A stretch of DNA of 64,000 bases from an uncultured Prevotella sp. (GCF_946407605.1 NZ_CAMJOS010000006.1:62001-126000), one strand, 5' to 3'; positions 32,667-41,752 are shown, counted from the first letter of the stretch. Numbers and translations: made by a program. Notes: generated by a model not told the origin, from the sequence alone.

Positions 32667-34112
32667 ATGAACATCTACGAGGAGGCTAACAGATGTCTGC
32701 TGTGTCAGGACGCACCATGTACCAAGGCCTGTAAGACTGGCGACCCAGCACGTGCTATTCGTGCCATCAGGTTCGATAACCACAAGCCTGCGCTGCAATG
32801 GGTGAAGGCCTGTACTGACGACGACCTGGAACGGGCCGAGCAGGCATGTATCCACTACAACTGGCCCATTCGCATCAAGGAGATGATGCGTGCCATTCAT
32901 CCTGATGATGTGACAGCGCCCTACCCTTCGCTGGCCATCGATTTCTGCGGCATCAAATGCGAGAACCCCTTTTTCCTGGCATCATCGGCAGTATGCACCA
33001 ACTACGAAATGGTGGCAAAAGCCTTCGAGGCTGGATGGGGCGGTGTGTTTTATAAGACCATCTGTCTGCAGGAAATCAAAGAGGTGTCGCCACGATTCGA
33101 CGCCATGCACAGTAACGCCACCCATGGCGACTTCTACGGCTTCCGTAATATGGAGCAGCTGAGCGAGAACCCCGTGGATATGGACTTCGACATACTGCGA
33201 CGGCTGAAGCAGGACTATCCCACGAAAGTGGTCATCGCCTCAATCATGGGACAGACGGAGGAGGAATGGATGAAGCTGGCAAAGATGGCGGAAGCGGCTG
33301 GCTGCGACGCTGTGGAGCTGAACTTCTCATGTCCGCAGATGAAGCATAAGGGCATGGGCAGCGACGTGGGACAGAGTCCTGAACTGGTAAAGACCTACAC
33401 CGCCTGCGTGAAGAAGAGCGTGAAGATACCCGTAATTCCTAAGATGACACCTAACATCACGCATATCGCAGAACCTGCGATGGCTTGCGTAGAGGCTGGG
33501 GCCGATGCTATCTCGGCCATCAACACCATCAAGAGCGTGACGATGGATACCTTCGCGGAGGTCACTGGACGGCGCACCATCTCAGGCTATTCTGGCAGAG
33601 CTGTAAGACCTATCGCCTTGCGTCACATCCTAGAACTGGCTCAGATGTGCGATGGAAGAATCGTGGAACTGAGCGGTATCGGCGGCATTGAGACATGGCG
33701 CGACGCAATGGAGTTCATACAGCTGGGATGCAGCAATGTGCAGGTGTGTACGGCTGTGATGCAATACGGCTATCGCATCATCGACGACCTGATTCTGGGT
33801 CTCCAGCGCTATATGGCAAAACGCGGTGTCAACGAGCTGCAGCAACTGGTGGGCGAGAGTCTGGAGAAGTTCCTGAACCCAGACCATCTGGATCGCGACA
33901 CCATCATCTATCCGAAATTCGACAAGGAGCTGTGCGTAGGCTGCGGACGTTGTGAGGTGTCGTGCTACGACGGAGGACACCAAGCTATTGTATTCAACTA
34001 TGAGACACGTCAACCCAGACTGATTGGCACGAAGTGCGTGGGTTGTCACCTCTGTCGACTGGTATGTCCTGCAGGAGCCATCGGCGTCTCGAAACGTATT
34101 CCGAAAAAGTAA
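32667..34112 (+). CDS. preA: PreA-type dihydropyrimidine dehydrogenase subunit fused to a PreT-like N-terminal Fe-S segment
   Basis: A 481-aa protein. Residues about 90-400 are a dihydroorotate-dehydrogenase-like FMN barrel with the PreA signature NFSCPQMKHKGMGSDVGQSP, KMTPNITHIAEPAMA, SGYSGRAVRPIALR and GIGGIETWRDAMEF. The C-terminus is a two-cluster ferredoxin (CVGCGRCEVSCYDGGH and CVGCHLCRLVCPAGAI). The first 80 residues are unusual for PreA. ANRCLLCQDAPCTKACKTGD and ARAIRAIRFDN match the N-terminal Fe-S region of PreT/GltD-type reductases, but the FAD/NAD part of PreT is missing. Expected role is pyrimidine reduction with electrons from an unidentified partner. Confidence 0.88.
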   Translation: MNIYEEANRCLLCQDAPCTKACKTGDPARAIRAIRFDNHKPALQWVKACTDDDLERAEQACIHYNWPIRIKEMMRAIHPDDVTAPYPSLAIDFCGIKCENPFFLASSAVCTNYEMVAKAFEAGWGGVFYKTICLQEIKEVSPRFDAMHSNATHGDFYGFRNMEQLSENPVDMDFDILRRLKQDYPTKVVIASIMGQTEEEWMKLAKMAEAAGCDAVELNFSCPQMKHKGMGSDVGQSPELVKTYTACVKKSVKIPVIPKMTPNITHIAEPAMACVEAGADAISAINTIKSVTMDTFAEVTGRRTISGYSGRAVRPIALRHILELAQMCDGRIVELSGIGGIETWRDAMEFIQLGCSNVQVCTAVMQYGYRIIDDLILGLQRYMAKRGVNELQQLVGESLEKFLNPDHLDRDTIIYPKFDKELCVGCGRCEVSCYDGGHQAIVFNYETRQPRLIGTKCVGCHLCRLVCPAGAIGVSKRIPKK

Positions 34113-34128
34113 AAAGGTCTGTTTTTTC

Positions 34129-34159
34129 TTTGCGTTTCCCTCGATTTTCACTACCTTTG
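34129..34159 (+). promoter_or_regulatory. topB promoter
   Basis: TTTG (34129-34132), 19 nt, TACCTTTG (34152-34159). It lies only 8 nt before ATG 34168, so the message should be nearly leaderless. Confidence 0.8.
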
Positions 34160-34167
34160 CAGTCCGT

Positions 34168-36054
34168 ATGATAGTATGTATAGCAGAGAAACCCAGCGTG
34201 GCGAAAGATATAGCGCGCATTATTGGCGCCAACAGCAGTCGCGACGGGTATATGGAAGGTAATGGATATCAGGTGACTTGGACGTTTGGACACCTGTGTG
34301 AACTGAAGATGCCAGAGGACTACACGCCCATGTGGAAGGCGTGGAGCCTGTCGGCACTACCCATGATACCACCACGCTTCGGCATCCGACTGAAGGATGA
34401 CGAAGGCATCAAGAAGCAGTTTGCCACCATCGAGAAACTGATGCAGCAGGCCGACGGCATCATCAACTGTGGTGACGCCGGACAGGAGGGTGAGCTCATT
34501 CAGCGATGGGTGATGCAGAAGGCGCAGGCTAAGTGTCCTGTGCAGCGTCTGTGGATATCGTCGATGACTGACGAGGCCATCCGTGAGGGCTTCGCCAACC
34601 TGAAAGACCAAGCGGAATATCAGTCACTCTACCTGGCAGGACTGTCAAGAGCCGTGGGCGACTGGCTTCTGGGCATCAACTGCACACGCCTCTACACCAT
34701 CAAATATGGTCAGAACCGTCAGGTGCTCTCCATTGGTCGCGTGCAGACCCCTACCCTCGCCCTCATCGTGAATCGTCAGAAGGAGATTGACAACTTCAAG
34801 CCAGAGCCTTACTGGGTGCTGGCCACCGTCTATCGCGATACCACCTTCACGGCTACCTCTGGTAAGTTCACCTCGAAGGAGGAAGGCGAAAAGGCCTTTG
34901 CTGCCATCGAGGGCAAGCCCTTCACTGTGACGAAGGTGGAGAAGAAAAACGGTAAGGAGACGCCTCCCAGCCTCTACGACCTGACGTCGCTGCAGGTGGA
35001 CTGCAACAAGAAATACGGCTTTTCGGCCGAGATGACGCTGAACATCATTCAGCAGCTCTATGAACAGAAGCTGACCACCTATCCGCGTGTGGATACAACC
35101 TTCCTGCCTGACGATGTCTACGACAAGTGTCCGCAGACCATGAACGGTCTGTTTCAGGTGAAAGTGGCAGGTCAGGCACCCTACGCTGACCTGATACGTC
35201 CCTTGGGTGGCAAGCCTCTGCTGAAGTCGAAGAAGGTGTTCGACTCATCGAAGGTCACAGACCACCACGCCATCATCCCTACTGGCATCGTGCCGCAGAA
35301 CCTCACTGACGTGCAACGTAAGGTGTACGACCTGATAGCACGCCGCTTCATCGCTGTCTTCTACCCCGACTGCAAGTTTGCCCAAACCACCGTGCTTGGA
35401 GAGGTCCAGCCTGTTGCGACTGAGTCGCAACAAACAGAACAGCCCACGCAACAAACAGAACAGCAGAAGGCCATAGAGTTCAAGGTCACAGGACGCACCA
35501 TTCTCGACCCAGGCTGGCGTTCCGTATATGCCAAAGACACACAGGCCGACGATGACGAGAAGAAGCCTGAAGAGGAAGAGCGCACGCTGCCTGTATTCGT
35601 GAAAGGCGAGAGTGGCGACCATATCCCCACACTGACGGAGAAATGGACCACACCTCCTAAGTACTACACCGAGGCCACACTGCTGCGTGCTATGGAGACG
35701 GCTGGTAAGCTGGTGGAGGACGAAGAGCTGCGCCGCGTGATGAAAGAGAACGGCATAGGTCGTCCGTCAACACGTGCAGCCATCATCGAGACGCTCTTCA
35801 AGCGCCATTATATCAAGAAAGAACGTAAGAACCTGCTGGCCACACCCACTGGCATAGAGCTGATAGACCTGATTCGCGAGGAACTGCTGAAGAGCGCCGA
35901 GCTGACAGGTATCTGGGAGAAAAAACTGCGCGACATAGAAGCGCAGAAGTACGACCCACAGCAGTTTATCAACGAGCTGAAACAGCAGGTGACGGAGATT
36001 GTGCGCGACGTGATCAGCGATTCCAGCAACCGTCGTGTGCCACCAGGACAATAA
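34168..36054 (+). CDS. topB: DNA topoisomerase III
   Basis: A type IA topoisomerase (628 aa). It has a Toprim domain (MIVCIAEKPSVAKDIARIIG; NCGDAGQEGELIQRW), SRAVGDWLLGINCTRLYT, the active-site Tyr in KLTTYPRVDTTFLP, and HHAIIPTG. The C-terminus ends without zinc fingers. ATG 34168 is chosen because the promoter at 34129-34159 makes the longer ORF (34024) impossible on this transcript. An inserted segment VATESQQTEQPTQQTEQQK is encoded by a hairpin and an 18-bp direct repeat and is probably a disordered loop. Confidence 0.93.
   Translation: MIVCIAEKPSVAKDIARIIGANSSRDGYMEGNGYQVTWTFGHLCELKMPEDYTPMWKAWSLSALPMIPPRFGIRLKDDEGIKKQFATIEKLMQQADGIINCGDAGQEGELIQRWVMQKAQAKCPVQRLWISSMTDEAIREGFANLKDQAEYQSLYLAGLSRAVGDWLLGINCTRLYTIKYGQNRQVLSIGRVQTPTLALIVNRQKEIDNFKPEPYWVLATVYRDTTFTATSGKFTSKEEGEKAFAAIEGKPFTVTKVEKKNGKETPPSLYDLTSLQVDCNKKYGFSAEMTLNIIQQLYEQKLTTYPRVDTTFLPDDVYDKCPQTMNGLFQVKVAGQAPYADLIRPLGGKPLLKSKKVFDSSKVTDHHAIIPTGIVPQNLTDVQRKVYDLIARRFIAVFYPDCKFAQTTVLGEVQPVATESQQTEQPTQQTEQQKAIEFKVTGRTILDPGWRSVYAKDTQADDDEKKPEEEERTLPVFVKGESGDHIPTLTEKWTTPPKYYTEATLLRAMETAGKLVEDEELRRVMKENGIGRPSTRAAIIETLFKRHYIKKERKNLLATPTGIELIDLIREELLKSAELTGIWEKKLRDIEAQKYDPQQFINELKQQVTEIVRDVISDSSNRRVPPGQ
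35413..35464 (+). repeat. Hairpin and direct repeats inside topB
   Basis: GTTGCGACTGAGTCGCAAC (35413-35431) is an inverted repeat with a 1-nt centre. CGCAACAAACAGAACAGC occurs at 35426-35443 and again 21 bp on at 35447-35464, duplicating QQTEQ. Confidence 0.85.
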
Positions 36055-36058
36055 AACA

Positions 36059-36097
36059 GGAAAGTTTGCGTTATATATAGGTATGCGCAAACTTTTC
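36059..36097 (+). promoter_or_regulatory. Hairpin enclosing the porE start codon
   Basis: GGAAAGTTTGCG pairs with CGCAAACTTTTC (one G-U pair), leaving a 15-nt loop TTATATATAGGTATG that ends with the porE ATG (36083-36085). Such a structure could control translation start; the effect is inferred. Confidence 0.6.
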
Positions 36098-38107
36098 ACC
36101 ATATTATATATAGGGTTCATCGGCCTGCTCGTAGTAGGATGCGGTGCTGAGGGTGCCATGAAGAAGGGCGATAAGTTCTTCGAGCTGGGTGAGTACTATG
36201 ATGCTGCAACCCAGTATAAGAAGGCCTATGCACACACCAAGGCGAAGGAAAAGCCGCTGCGAGGACAGAGAGCCCTGAAGATGGCGGACTGCTATCGTCG
36301 CATCAACTATACACAGAAGGCCATCGCTGCCTATAACAATGCTGTTCGCTATAAGCAGGCGGACTCGACCGCTGTGTTCCATTTGGCACGTCTGCAACTG
36401 AAGAACGGCTCTTATAAGGATGCAGAGAAGACCTTTACGCTGCTACTTGACTCGATGCCCAACAATATACTGGTGAAAAACGGACTGCAGAGTGCCAAGA
36501 TGATTCCACAATGGAAGGCGGAAGCCGAGTATTCGGGCTATGAGGTGAAGAAGCAGGAGCTGTTTAACTCCAGACGAGCAGAATACTCGCCCATGTTGGC
36601 AGGCGACGATTACTCACAACTGTATTTCTCTTCAACACGAAATCAGGCCAGAGGCGACGAGCTGAGTGGCATCACAGGCACGAAAAATGCTGATATCTTC
36701 ATGTCGCAGATGGACGATAAAGGCAAGTGGTCAAAACCGGAAGTTATTGATAGTGAACTGAATACGGAGCTAGACGAGGGCGCATGCGCCTTTACGCCAG
36801 ACTTCAAGACGATGTATCTGACCATCTGTCGCACAGACCCCACCTACCCCCGCTATGCACAGATTGCCACCTCGCAGCGCAGCGATGCCTCGTGGGGCAA
36901 GGCCACACCACTGGAGATCACACGTGACACGCTATCCACCTTTGCACATCCTGCCATCTCGCCTGATGGCATGTGGCTCTATTTCGTCAGCGATATGCCT
37001 GGCGGCATGGGTGGCTACGACATCTGGCGCGTGGAGATAAATGCTCGTGGTATGGGTGGTGTAGAGAATCTGGGAGCGCCCATCAACACGCCTGGCAACG
37101 AGATGTTTCCTACGTTCCGTCCCAATGGCGACCTGTATTTCTCGAGCGACGGACACCCAGGATTCGGAGGTCTCGACATCTTTATTGCACAGCCCGATAC
37201 CACCCATTGGGAGCTGGAGCACCCTGGGGCACCACTTAACTCTGCTGGCGATGATTTCGGTATGACGTTCGAGGGTCTTCACAATCGCGGCTACTTCTGC
37301 TCGAACAGAGGTGATGCTCGCGGTTGGGACCATATCTTCTCGTTTGAGAAGCACGAGGTGGTGCAGACAGTGAAAGGCTGGGTGTATGAGAAAGACGGCT
37401 ACGAACTACCTGAGGCACAGGTATATATGGTAGGCAACGATGGCACTAACCTGAAGCTCAGCGTCAGAGGCGACGGTTCGTTTACAGAGTATATCAAGCC
37501 AGGAGTAGACTACGTATTCCTGGGTACCTGCAAGGGATACCTAAACCATAAGGAAGAGCTAAGGGTAGAACCTGTATTGGAGTCAGAGGAGTATGTGTTG
37601 CAGTTCCCGTTGGCATCAATCACAGCCCCCGTGCTCATCGACAATATCTTCTATGACTTCGACAAAGCCACCCTGCGACCTGAGTCGACAGAGGCATTGG
37701 ACAAGTTGATAGAGCTGTTGAACGAAAATCCCAACGTGACGATAGAGCTGAGCGCACATACCGACTATCGCGGCTCTGAGGCGTATAACGAACGACTATC
37801 GCAGAAACGTGCAGAGAGTGTGGTGAACTACCTGATAGAACATGGTATTGACGAAGCACGACTGCAACCTGTGGGCTATGGCAAGATGAAGCCTAAGACC
37901 ATCAAACGCAAGTTGACGGAGAAGTACGACTGGCTGAAAGAGGGCGACGTACTGACGGAAGAGTTTATACGCGCCATCGATGATGAGGAGAAGCAGGAGG
38001 TGCTGAACCAGTTGAACCGTCGTACGGAGTTCAAGGTTCTGCGCACCACCTATGGTATGGACCTTATACCTGCAGCCTCCACATCCGCTGAGTCAGATCA
38101 ACAATAA
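36083..38107 (+). CDS. porE: PorE-like T9SS lipoprotein (TPR, beta-propeller, CRD, OmpA domains)
   Basis: A 674-aa lipoprotein (signal MRKLFTILYIGFIGLLVVGC, lipobox VVGC). Domain order is TPR repeats at about residues 20-140, a WD40-like propeller with YSPMLAGDDYSQLYFSSTRN and HPAISPDGMWLYFVSDMPGG, a carboxypeptidase-regulatory-like segment (VKGWVYEKDGYELPEAQVY), and an OmpA peptidoglycan-binding domain (DNIFYDFDKATLRPESTEAL; ELSAHTDYRGSEAYN). This architecture and length match PorE of the type IX secretion system, which ties the machinery to the cell wall. The 3' end overlaps the convergent DUF5056 gene by 44 bp. Confidence 0.88.
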   Translation: MRKLFTILYIGFIGLLVVGCGAEGAMKKGDKFFELGEYYDAATQYKKAYAHTKAKEKPLRGQRALKMADCYRRINYTQKAIAAYNNAVRYKQADSTAVFHLARLQLKNGSYKDAEKTFTLLLDSMPNNILVKNGLQSAKMIPQWKAEAEYSGYEVKKQELFNSRRAEYSPMLAGDDYSQLYFSSTRNQARGDELSGITGTKNADIFMSQMDDKGKWSKPEVIDSELNTELDEGACAFTPDFKTMYLTICRTDPTYPRYAQIATSQRSDASWGKATPLEITRDTLSTFAHPAISPDGMWLYFVSDMPGGMGGYDIWRVEINARGMGGVENLGAPINTPGNEMFPTFRPNGDLYFSSDGHPGFGGLDIFIAQPDTTHWELEHPGAPLNSAGDDFGMTFEGLHNRGYFCSNRGDARGWDHIFSFEKHEVVQTVKGWVYEKDGYELPEAQVYMVGNDGTNLKLSVRGDGSFTEYIKPGVDYVFLGTCKGYLNHKEELRVEPVLESEEYVLQFPLASITAPVLIDNIFYDFDKATLRPESTEALDKLIELLNENPNVTIELSAHTDYRGSEAYNERLSQKRAESVVNYLIEHGIDEARLQPVGYGKMKPKTIKRKLTEKYDWLKEGDVLTEEFIRAIDDEEKQEVLNQLNRRTEFKVLRTTYGMDLIPAASTSAESDQQ

Positions 38108-38402
38108 GCCAGCAACCCAGCATACCCAGCACCATAAAGAATGGTATGGGATGGATGTTTTGCGACACCATGCGTGCCAGCGATACCAAGCTGACAATCA
38201 GCGGTTCCCAACCACGATAGACCACAAATAATATGAGGCCAACGGCCAGGCAGAACGCTGTCCAATAATGCGACAGCTGAATTGACTTGTCAGGCAAGCA
38301 GCTCAGCACACGCTCCGTAAATCCATTGTCTTCTATCTGCTGCTGACGAGCAGGCTCGAAGAACTGTTGCAGTAGTTTATCATCTATTTCCGTCATATCC
38401 AT
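38064..38402 (-). CDS. DUF5056-like small membrane protein
   Basis: A 112-aa protein. The cytosolic start MTEIDDKLLQQFFEPARQQQIEDNGF is followed by three hydrophobic segments (FCLAVGLILFVVY, LIVSLVSLARMV, FFMVLGMLGCWLIV). It is encoded directly after an ECF sigma gene with a 23-bp overlap (17 bp if ATG 38396 is used). That is the usual place of DUF5056 and suggests, by inference only, an anti-sigma or modulator role. Its end overlaps porE on the other strand. Confidence 0.75.
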   Translation of the reverse strand: MDMTEIDDKLLQQFFEPARQQQIEDNGFTERVLSCLPDKSIQLSHYWTAFCLAVGLILFVVYRGWEPLIVSLVSLARMVSQNIHPIPFFMVLGMLGCWLIVDLTQRMWRLQV

Positions 38403-38946
38403 TTTCTTTAAGGTAAGTAGTCAGTTTCTCTTTTCCCCTGCGCAAATGCGATTTCACCGTATTGGCAGGCATCTTTAATATTTTCGCTATCTCGTCAATT
38501 GAGTAGCCTTCTATCAGTTGCAGCGTCACGCAGGCCCGTTCGTCCTCCTTCAGTTGAGCCAGCGCGGTGCTAATATCCATCTTCAGTTGACTGGTTGATG
38601 ATGATACATGACCAGAAGCCAACTCCGTCTTGGAGTCTATACTCCCTTCACCATTCACCAGATACTTTTCACCATCTTTTCTCTTGTAATCGTAAAAAAC
38701 ATTATACGCAATGCGGAAGAGCCACGTTTGAAACGAAGCCACGCCGCGAAACTGCGTGATGTGCGTGTAAGCCTTCAGGAACGTGTCCTGAGCGAGGTCG
38801 TCACAGAGCGACTCGTCACCCAACGTCAGGTTGAGCAGAAACCTGCGCACAGGCGACTGATACTTCCTCACCAGCTGGTCAAAGGCCCGCCGATTGTGGA
38901 ACACAGCCACCTGGGCAACAAGGGATATGTCACTGAGCGAGTCCAT
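38380..38946 (-). CDS. ECF-type RNA polymerase sigma factor
   Basis: A 188-aa sigma-70 ECF protein. Region 2 spans about residues 20-90 (AFDQLVRKYQSPVRRFLLNL; DDLAQDTFLKAYTHI; FQTWLFRIAYNVFYDYKRK). Region 4 spans about residues 125-180 (ERACVTLQLIEGYSIDEIAK; MPANTVKSHLRRGKEKL). The sigma2-sigma4 linker contains an in-frame heptamer array encoding KDGEKYLVNGEGS. It lies between the DUF6249-like and DUF5056-like genes in one operon and converges on porE. A link to T9SS regulation, as for SigP in Porphyromonas, is only a possibility. Confidence 0.92.
   Translation of the reverse strand: MDSLSDISLVAQVAVFHNRRAFDQLVRKYQSPVRRFLLNLTLGDESLCDDLAQDTFLKAYTHITQFRGVASFQTWLFRIAYNVFYDYKRKDGEKYLVNGEGSIDSKTELASGHVSSSTSQLKMDISTALAQLKEDERACVTLQLIEGYSIDEIAKILKMPANTVKSHLRRGKEKLTTYLKENGYDGNR
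38646..38680 (-). repeat. In-frame heptamer array in the sigma-factor linker
   Basis: Plus-strand units CTTCACC, ATTCACC, AGATACT, TTTCACC, ATCTTTT encode KDGEKYLVNGEG between sigma regions 2 and 4. Confidence 0.75.
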
Positions 38947-38954
38947 CGTGAGTA

Positions 38955-39617
38955 TTATGCGTCTTCGCCTTCAGGATTGTTATTATTCTGATTGTTCTGA
39001 TTGAAAAGCTGGTCGTGCAGCGCTTGCTCCTGGCGCTTCTGACGGGCATTATAGCCTATCACCAGGTTGCCGCAGCCAATGAGCAAGATGAGTGCGCCGA
39101 TGGCGATGCCAAACTTACCAAGGATGAAGTACAGCAGGATAGCGAGACCCACACCCAGGAACATCTGTTTGATACCTTTATTCCACAGGTAGTCGTCGCG
39201 GTTGGCAATGGGCGACACAATATGAGGAGGCAGCGGTTTGCCGTTCTTGACAGCCATTTCCATCAGTCGCATCTTGTCCTTGCGGCTCTTATAGACGAAG
39301 TAGAGAATCAATCCAATAAGAGCGATAGGTGCAACGATAAAGATAAGGATGAGGACGAGGAAGAAGACCAGCACACCGCCCAGGGCTTCTACCAAGCCTT
39401 CGTCAGCGCCTACAAAATCGGAGAACGAACCAGAGTAGTTATAGTCCACATCTTCGTCTTCATCCCAGTTCCATTCATCATCATAAGCTGATTCACTCGT
39501 TGTCGTGTCTGAATACACAACCACCTCATCTACAGAGTCTTTCGGCGCCTTTGGGGCCGCCATCGATGTTGCCTGAAGGGCGAACATCATTGCCAAAGCC
39601 ATAAGAATCTTTTTCAT
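38955..39617 (-). CDS. DUF6249-like membrane protein
   Basis: A 220-aa protein with signal peptide MKKILMALAMMFALQATSMA and an acidic exported stretch (DDEWNWDEDEDVDYNYSG). It has one long membrane segment (VLVFFLVLILIFIVAPIALIGLILYFVY), a cytosolic KSRKDKMRLMEMAVKNGKPL segment, and a C-terminal pair of helices (GVGLAILLYFILGKFGIAIG). The tail is Asn/Gln rich. The layout matches the Bacteroidota family found beside ECF sigma genes (DUF6249). The start at ATG 39617 follows from the signal peptide and the upstream promoter. First gene of the sigma operon. Confidence 0.75.
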   Translation of the reverse strand: MKKILMALAMMFALQATSMAAPKAPKDSVDEVVVYSDTTTSESAYDDEWNWDEDEDVDYNYSGSFSDFVGADEGLVEALGGVLVFFLVLILIFIVAPIALIGLILYFVYKSRKDKMRLMEMAVKNGKPLPPHIVSPIANRDDYLWNKGIKQMFLGVGLAILLYFILGKFGIAIGALILLIGCGNLVIGYNARQKRQEQALHDQLFNQNNQNNNNPEGEDA

Positions 39618-39679
39618 AATCATATTGTTTTTTAATTTCTTTCTGAACGTTTGACGAAACTTTAATCGTAAAAGTTGCA

Positions 39680-39711
39680 CAAAGATAAGATTTTTTTCTT
39701 AATTTTGCAAG
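39680..39711 (-). promoter_or_regulatory. Promoter of the sigma-factor operon
   Basis: On the minus strand CTTG (39711-39708), 20 nt, TATCTTTG (39687-39680). Its -33 box overlaps the plus-strand element of the next gene. Confidence 0.7.
39700..39707 (+). promoter_or_regulatory. Promoter element of the RNA methyltransferase gene
   Basis: TAATTTTG lies 9 nt before ATG 39717, so the leader is very short. The -33 box is poor. It overlaps the divergent promoter. Confidence 0.6.
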
Positions 39712-39716
39712 CGAAT

Positions 39717-40961
39717 ATGCAATTACCTGACGAATTTGTATGCAAAACCTGCGACTTGATGGGACAGGAACGCTTCGAACGCTATCTGCAGTCGTTCGAT
39801 GAGGAGCCTCCCGTCAGCATTCGTCTAAACCCCAAGAAAACATCTGACGACAGATGGCAAATGGCAGATAAGGCCGAGCCTGTGCCCTGGTGTCGCAACG
39901 CCTACTATCTGAGCAAGCGCCCCAATTTCACCTTCGACCCGCTGTTTCATGCAGGCTGCTACTATGTGCAGGAGGCCGCTTCGATGTTTATCGACGAGGC
40001 CCTTCGCCAACATCTTCCCTCTGACATCAGCCATCTCGCATCACTCGATATGTGTGCTGCCCCAGGCGGCAAGTCAACACTCCTGCGTGCTGCACTACCC
40101 CAAGACAGCGTGCTCTATAGCAACGAGCCCATCCGCAATCGTGCCAGCATCCTGCTGGAGAACGTGCAGAAGTGGGGCTACGAGCATCATTTCGTCACCA
40201 ACCTCTACCCAAAGGACTATCGCAAGGCGAAAATGCATTTCGACCTTATCCTCTGCGATGTGCCCTGCTCTGGCGAAGGCATGTTCCGCAAGGACGAGGC
40301 CACCATCAAGGAATGGAGCCCTCAGAACGTGGAGAAATGCTGGCAACTGCAGCGCGAGATAGTGAGCGACGCCTGGCAATGCTTGAATGAGGGTGGCATC
40401 CTTATATATAGTACGTGTACCTTTAATACAAAGGAAAACGAGGAGAACGTGCGCTGGATGATGGAAGAGCTGGGTGCCGAGGTGCTACCCATAGAGACAA
40501 AAGCCGAATGGCACATCACTGGCTCGCTTCTCGAAGGTTTCCATGAGCCAGTCTATCGATTCATCCCAGGCATCACCCGCAGCGAGGGCCTCTTTGCCTG
40601 CGTTTTAAGAAAAGGAAGTTTCAAAAGTGTTCCCCCATTGGGAAAAACTTGTTCCTCCATGGGGAAAAAACTATTCCTCCAAAGGGAAAAAACTATTTCT
40701 CCTATGGAAACAAATCAGATACACGCTGACGTGCCCCATGTGGAGCTGTCCTACCAGCAGGCGATGGCCTATCTGCGCGGCGAAGCCCTTCATTTGCCTG
40801 AAGAAACGCCACGCGGCGAGGTGGAGGCATGCTTCATGGGACAGTCATTAGGGCTGGCAAAGAACATTGGCACTCGCGCCAACAACCTCTACCCCAAGCC
40901 TTGGAGAATAAAGACAACACATATCCCCAACGAATACGAACCAATAATAAAACAGATATGA
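39717..40961 (+). CDS. rRNA cytosine-C5-methyltransferase (RsmB/RsmF family)
   Basis: A 414-aa SAM-dependent rRNA methyltransferase of the NOL1/NOP2/Sun family. Motifs are [13 protein letters not shown] (SAM binding), [20 protein letters not shown] (catalytic Cys pair, first) and [18 protein letters not shown] (second). The C-terminal RsmF-type domain ends [21 protein letters not shown] tandem 22-bp repeat of four units is inserted in frame between the two domains ([20 protein letters not shown]). The stop overlaps the thyA start (ATGA). ATG 39717 is chosen because upstream residues lie before the promoter. Confidence 0.93.
   Translation: MQLPDEFVCKTCDLMGQERFERYLQSFDEEPPVSIRLNPKKTSDDRWQMADKAEPVPWCRNAYYLSKRPNFTFDPLFHAGCYYVQEAASMFIDEALRQHLPSDISHLASLDMCAAPGGKSTLLRAALPQDSVLYSNEPIRNRASILLENVQKWGYEHHFVTNLYPKDYRKAKMHFDLILCDVPCSGEGMFRKDEATIKEWSPQNVEKCWQLQREIVSDAWQCLNEGGILIYSTCTFNTKENEENVRWMMEELGAEVLPIETKAEWHITGSLLEGFHEPVYRFIPGITRSEGLFACVLRKGSFKSVPPLGKTCSSMGKKLFLQREKTISPMETNQIHADVPHVELSYQQAMAYLRGEALHLPEETPRGEVEACFMGQSLGLAKNIGTRANNLYPKPWRIKTTHIPNEYEPIIKQI
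40630..40715 (+). repeat. Four 22-bp tandem repeats inside the methyltransferase gene
   Basis: Units such as TTCCTCCATGGGGAAAAAAC repeat at 22-bp spacing, the fourth shortened to 20 bp. Each unit has a small self-complementary core (TTCC..GGAA). They encode a linker between catalytic and C-terminal domains. Confidence 0.88.
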
Positions 40962-41752
40962 AGCAATACTTAGACATACTTGACCGCATTCTGAAGGAAG
41001 GTGCACAGAAGGGCGACCGCACAGGCACTGGCACCCTGAGCATCTTTGGCACCCAAAGCCGATATAATCTGGCAGAGGGTTTCCCGTTGTTGACCACGAA
41101 GAAACTCTATCTGAAGGGTATCATCTATGAACTGCTCTGGTTTCTGAAAGGCAGCACCAACATCAAGTACCTGCAGGACAACAACGTACACATCTGGGAC
41201 GAGTGGGCTGACGAGAATGGCGAGCTGGGACCTATCTATGGACACCAGTGGCGCTCATGGCCTGACTACGATGGAGGCACCATCGACCAGATACAGTATG
41301 TGGTGGACCAGATTAAGAACAACCCCAACTCACGCCGCATGATTGTCTCAGCATGGAATGTGGCAGAGGTCAACAAGATGGCACTGCCTCCTTGTCACAC
41401 CATCTTCCAGTTCTATGTGGCTGACGGAAAGCTGTCGCTGCAGCTCTATCAGCGCTCTGCCGACACCTTCCTGGGTGTGCCCTTCAACATCGCATCGTAT
41501 GCGCTGCTCTGCATGATGATGGCTCAGGTTTGCGGACTGCAGCCTGGTGAGTTTATCCACACCACTGGCGACACCCACCTCTATCTGAACCACCTGGAGC
41601 AGGCCCGTCTGCAGCTGACACGTGAGCCTCGTAAGTTACCCACGATGAAGATCAATCCTGACGTGAAGAATATCTTCGACTTCAAATACGAAGACTTCCA
41701 ACTGGAGGGCTACGACCCCTGGCCACATATCAAGGCCGAGGTATCGGTATAA
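40958..41752 (+). CDS. thyA: Thymidylate synthase
   Basis: It makes dTMP from dUMP with methylene-tetrahydrofolate (264 aa, typical length). Motifs are [22 protein letters not shown], the catalytic Cys in [14 protein letters not shown], the Arg/Asp motif [20 protein letters not shown] and [13 protein letters not shown] 40958 overlaps the preceding stop codon by 4 bp. folA, which regenerates the cofactor, lies one gene further downstream. Confidence 0.98.
   Translation: MKQYLDILDRILKEGAQKGDRTGTGTLSIFGTQSRYNLAEGFPLLTTKKLYLKGIIYELLWFLKGSTNIKYLQDNNVHIWDEWADENGELGPIYGHQWRSWPDYDGGTIDQIQYVVDQIKNNPNSRRMIVSAWNVAEVNKMALPPCHTIFQFYVADGKLSLQLYQRSADTFLGVPFNIASYALLCMMMAQVCGLQPGEFIHTTGDTHLYLNHLEQARLQLTREPRKLPTMKINPDVKNIFDFKYEDFQLEGYDPWPHIKAEVSV

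Noticed and set aside
34024-34167. Longer start for topB inside preA
   Set aside because: The topB promoter at 34129-34159 and the canonical MIVCIAEKPSVAK start argue for ATG 34168.
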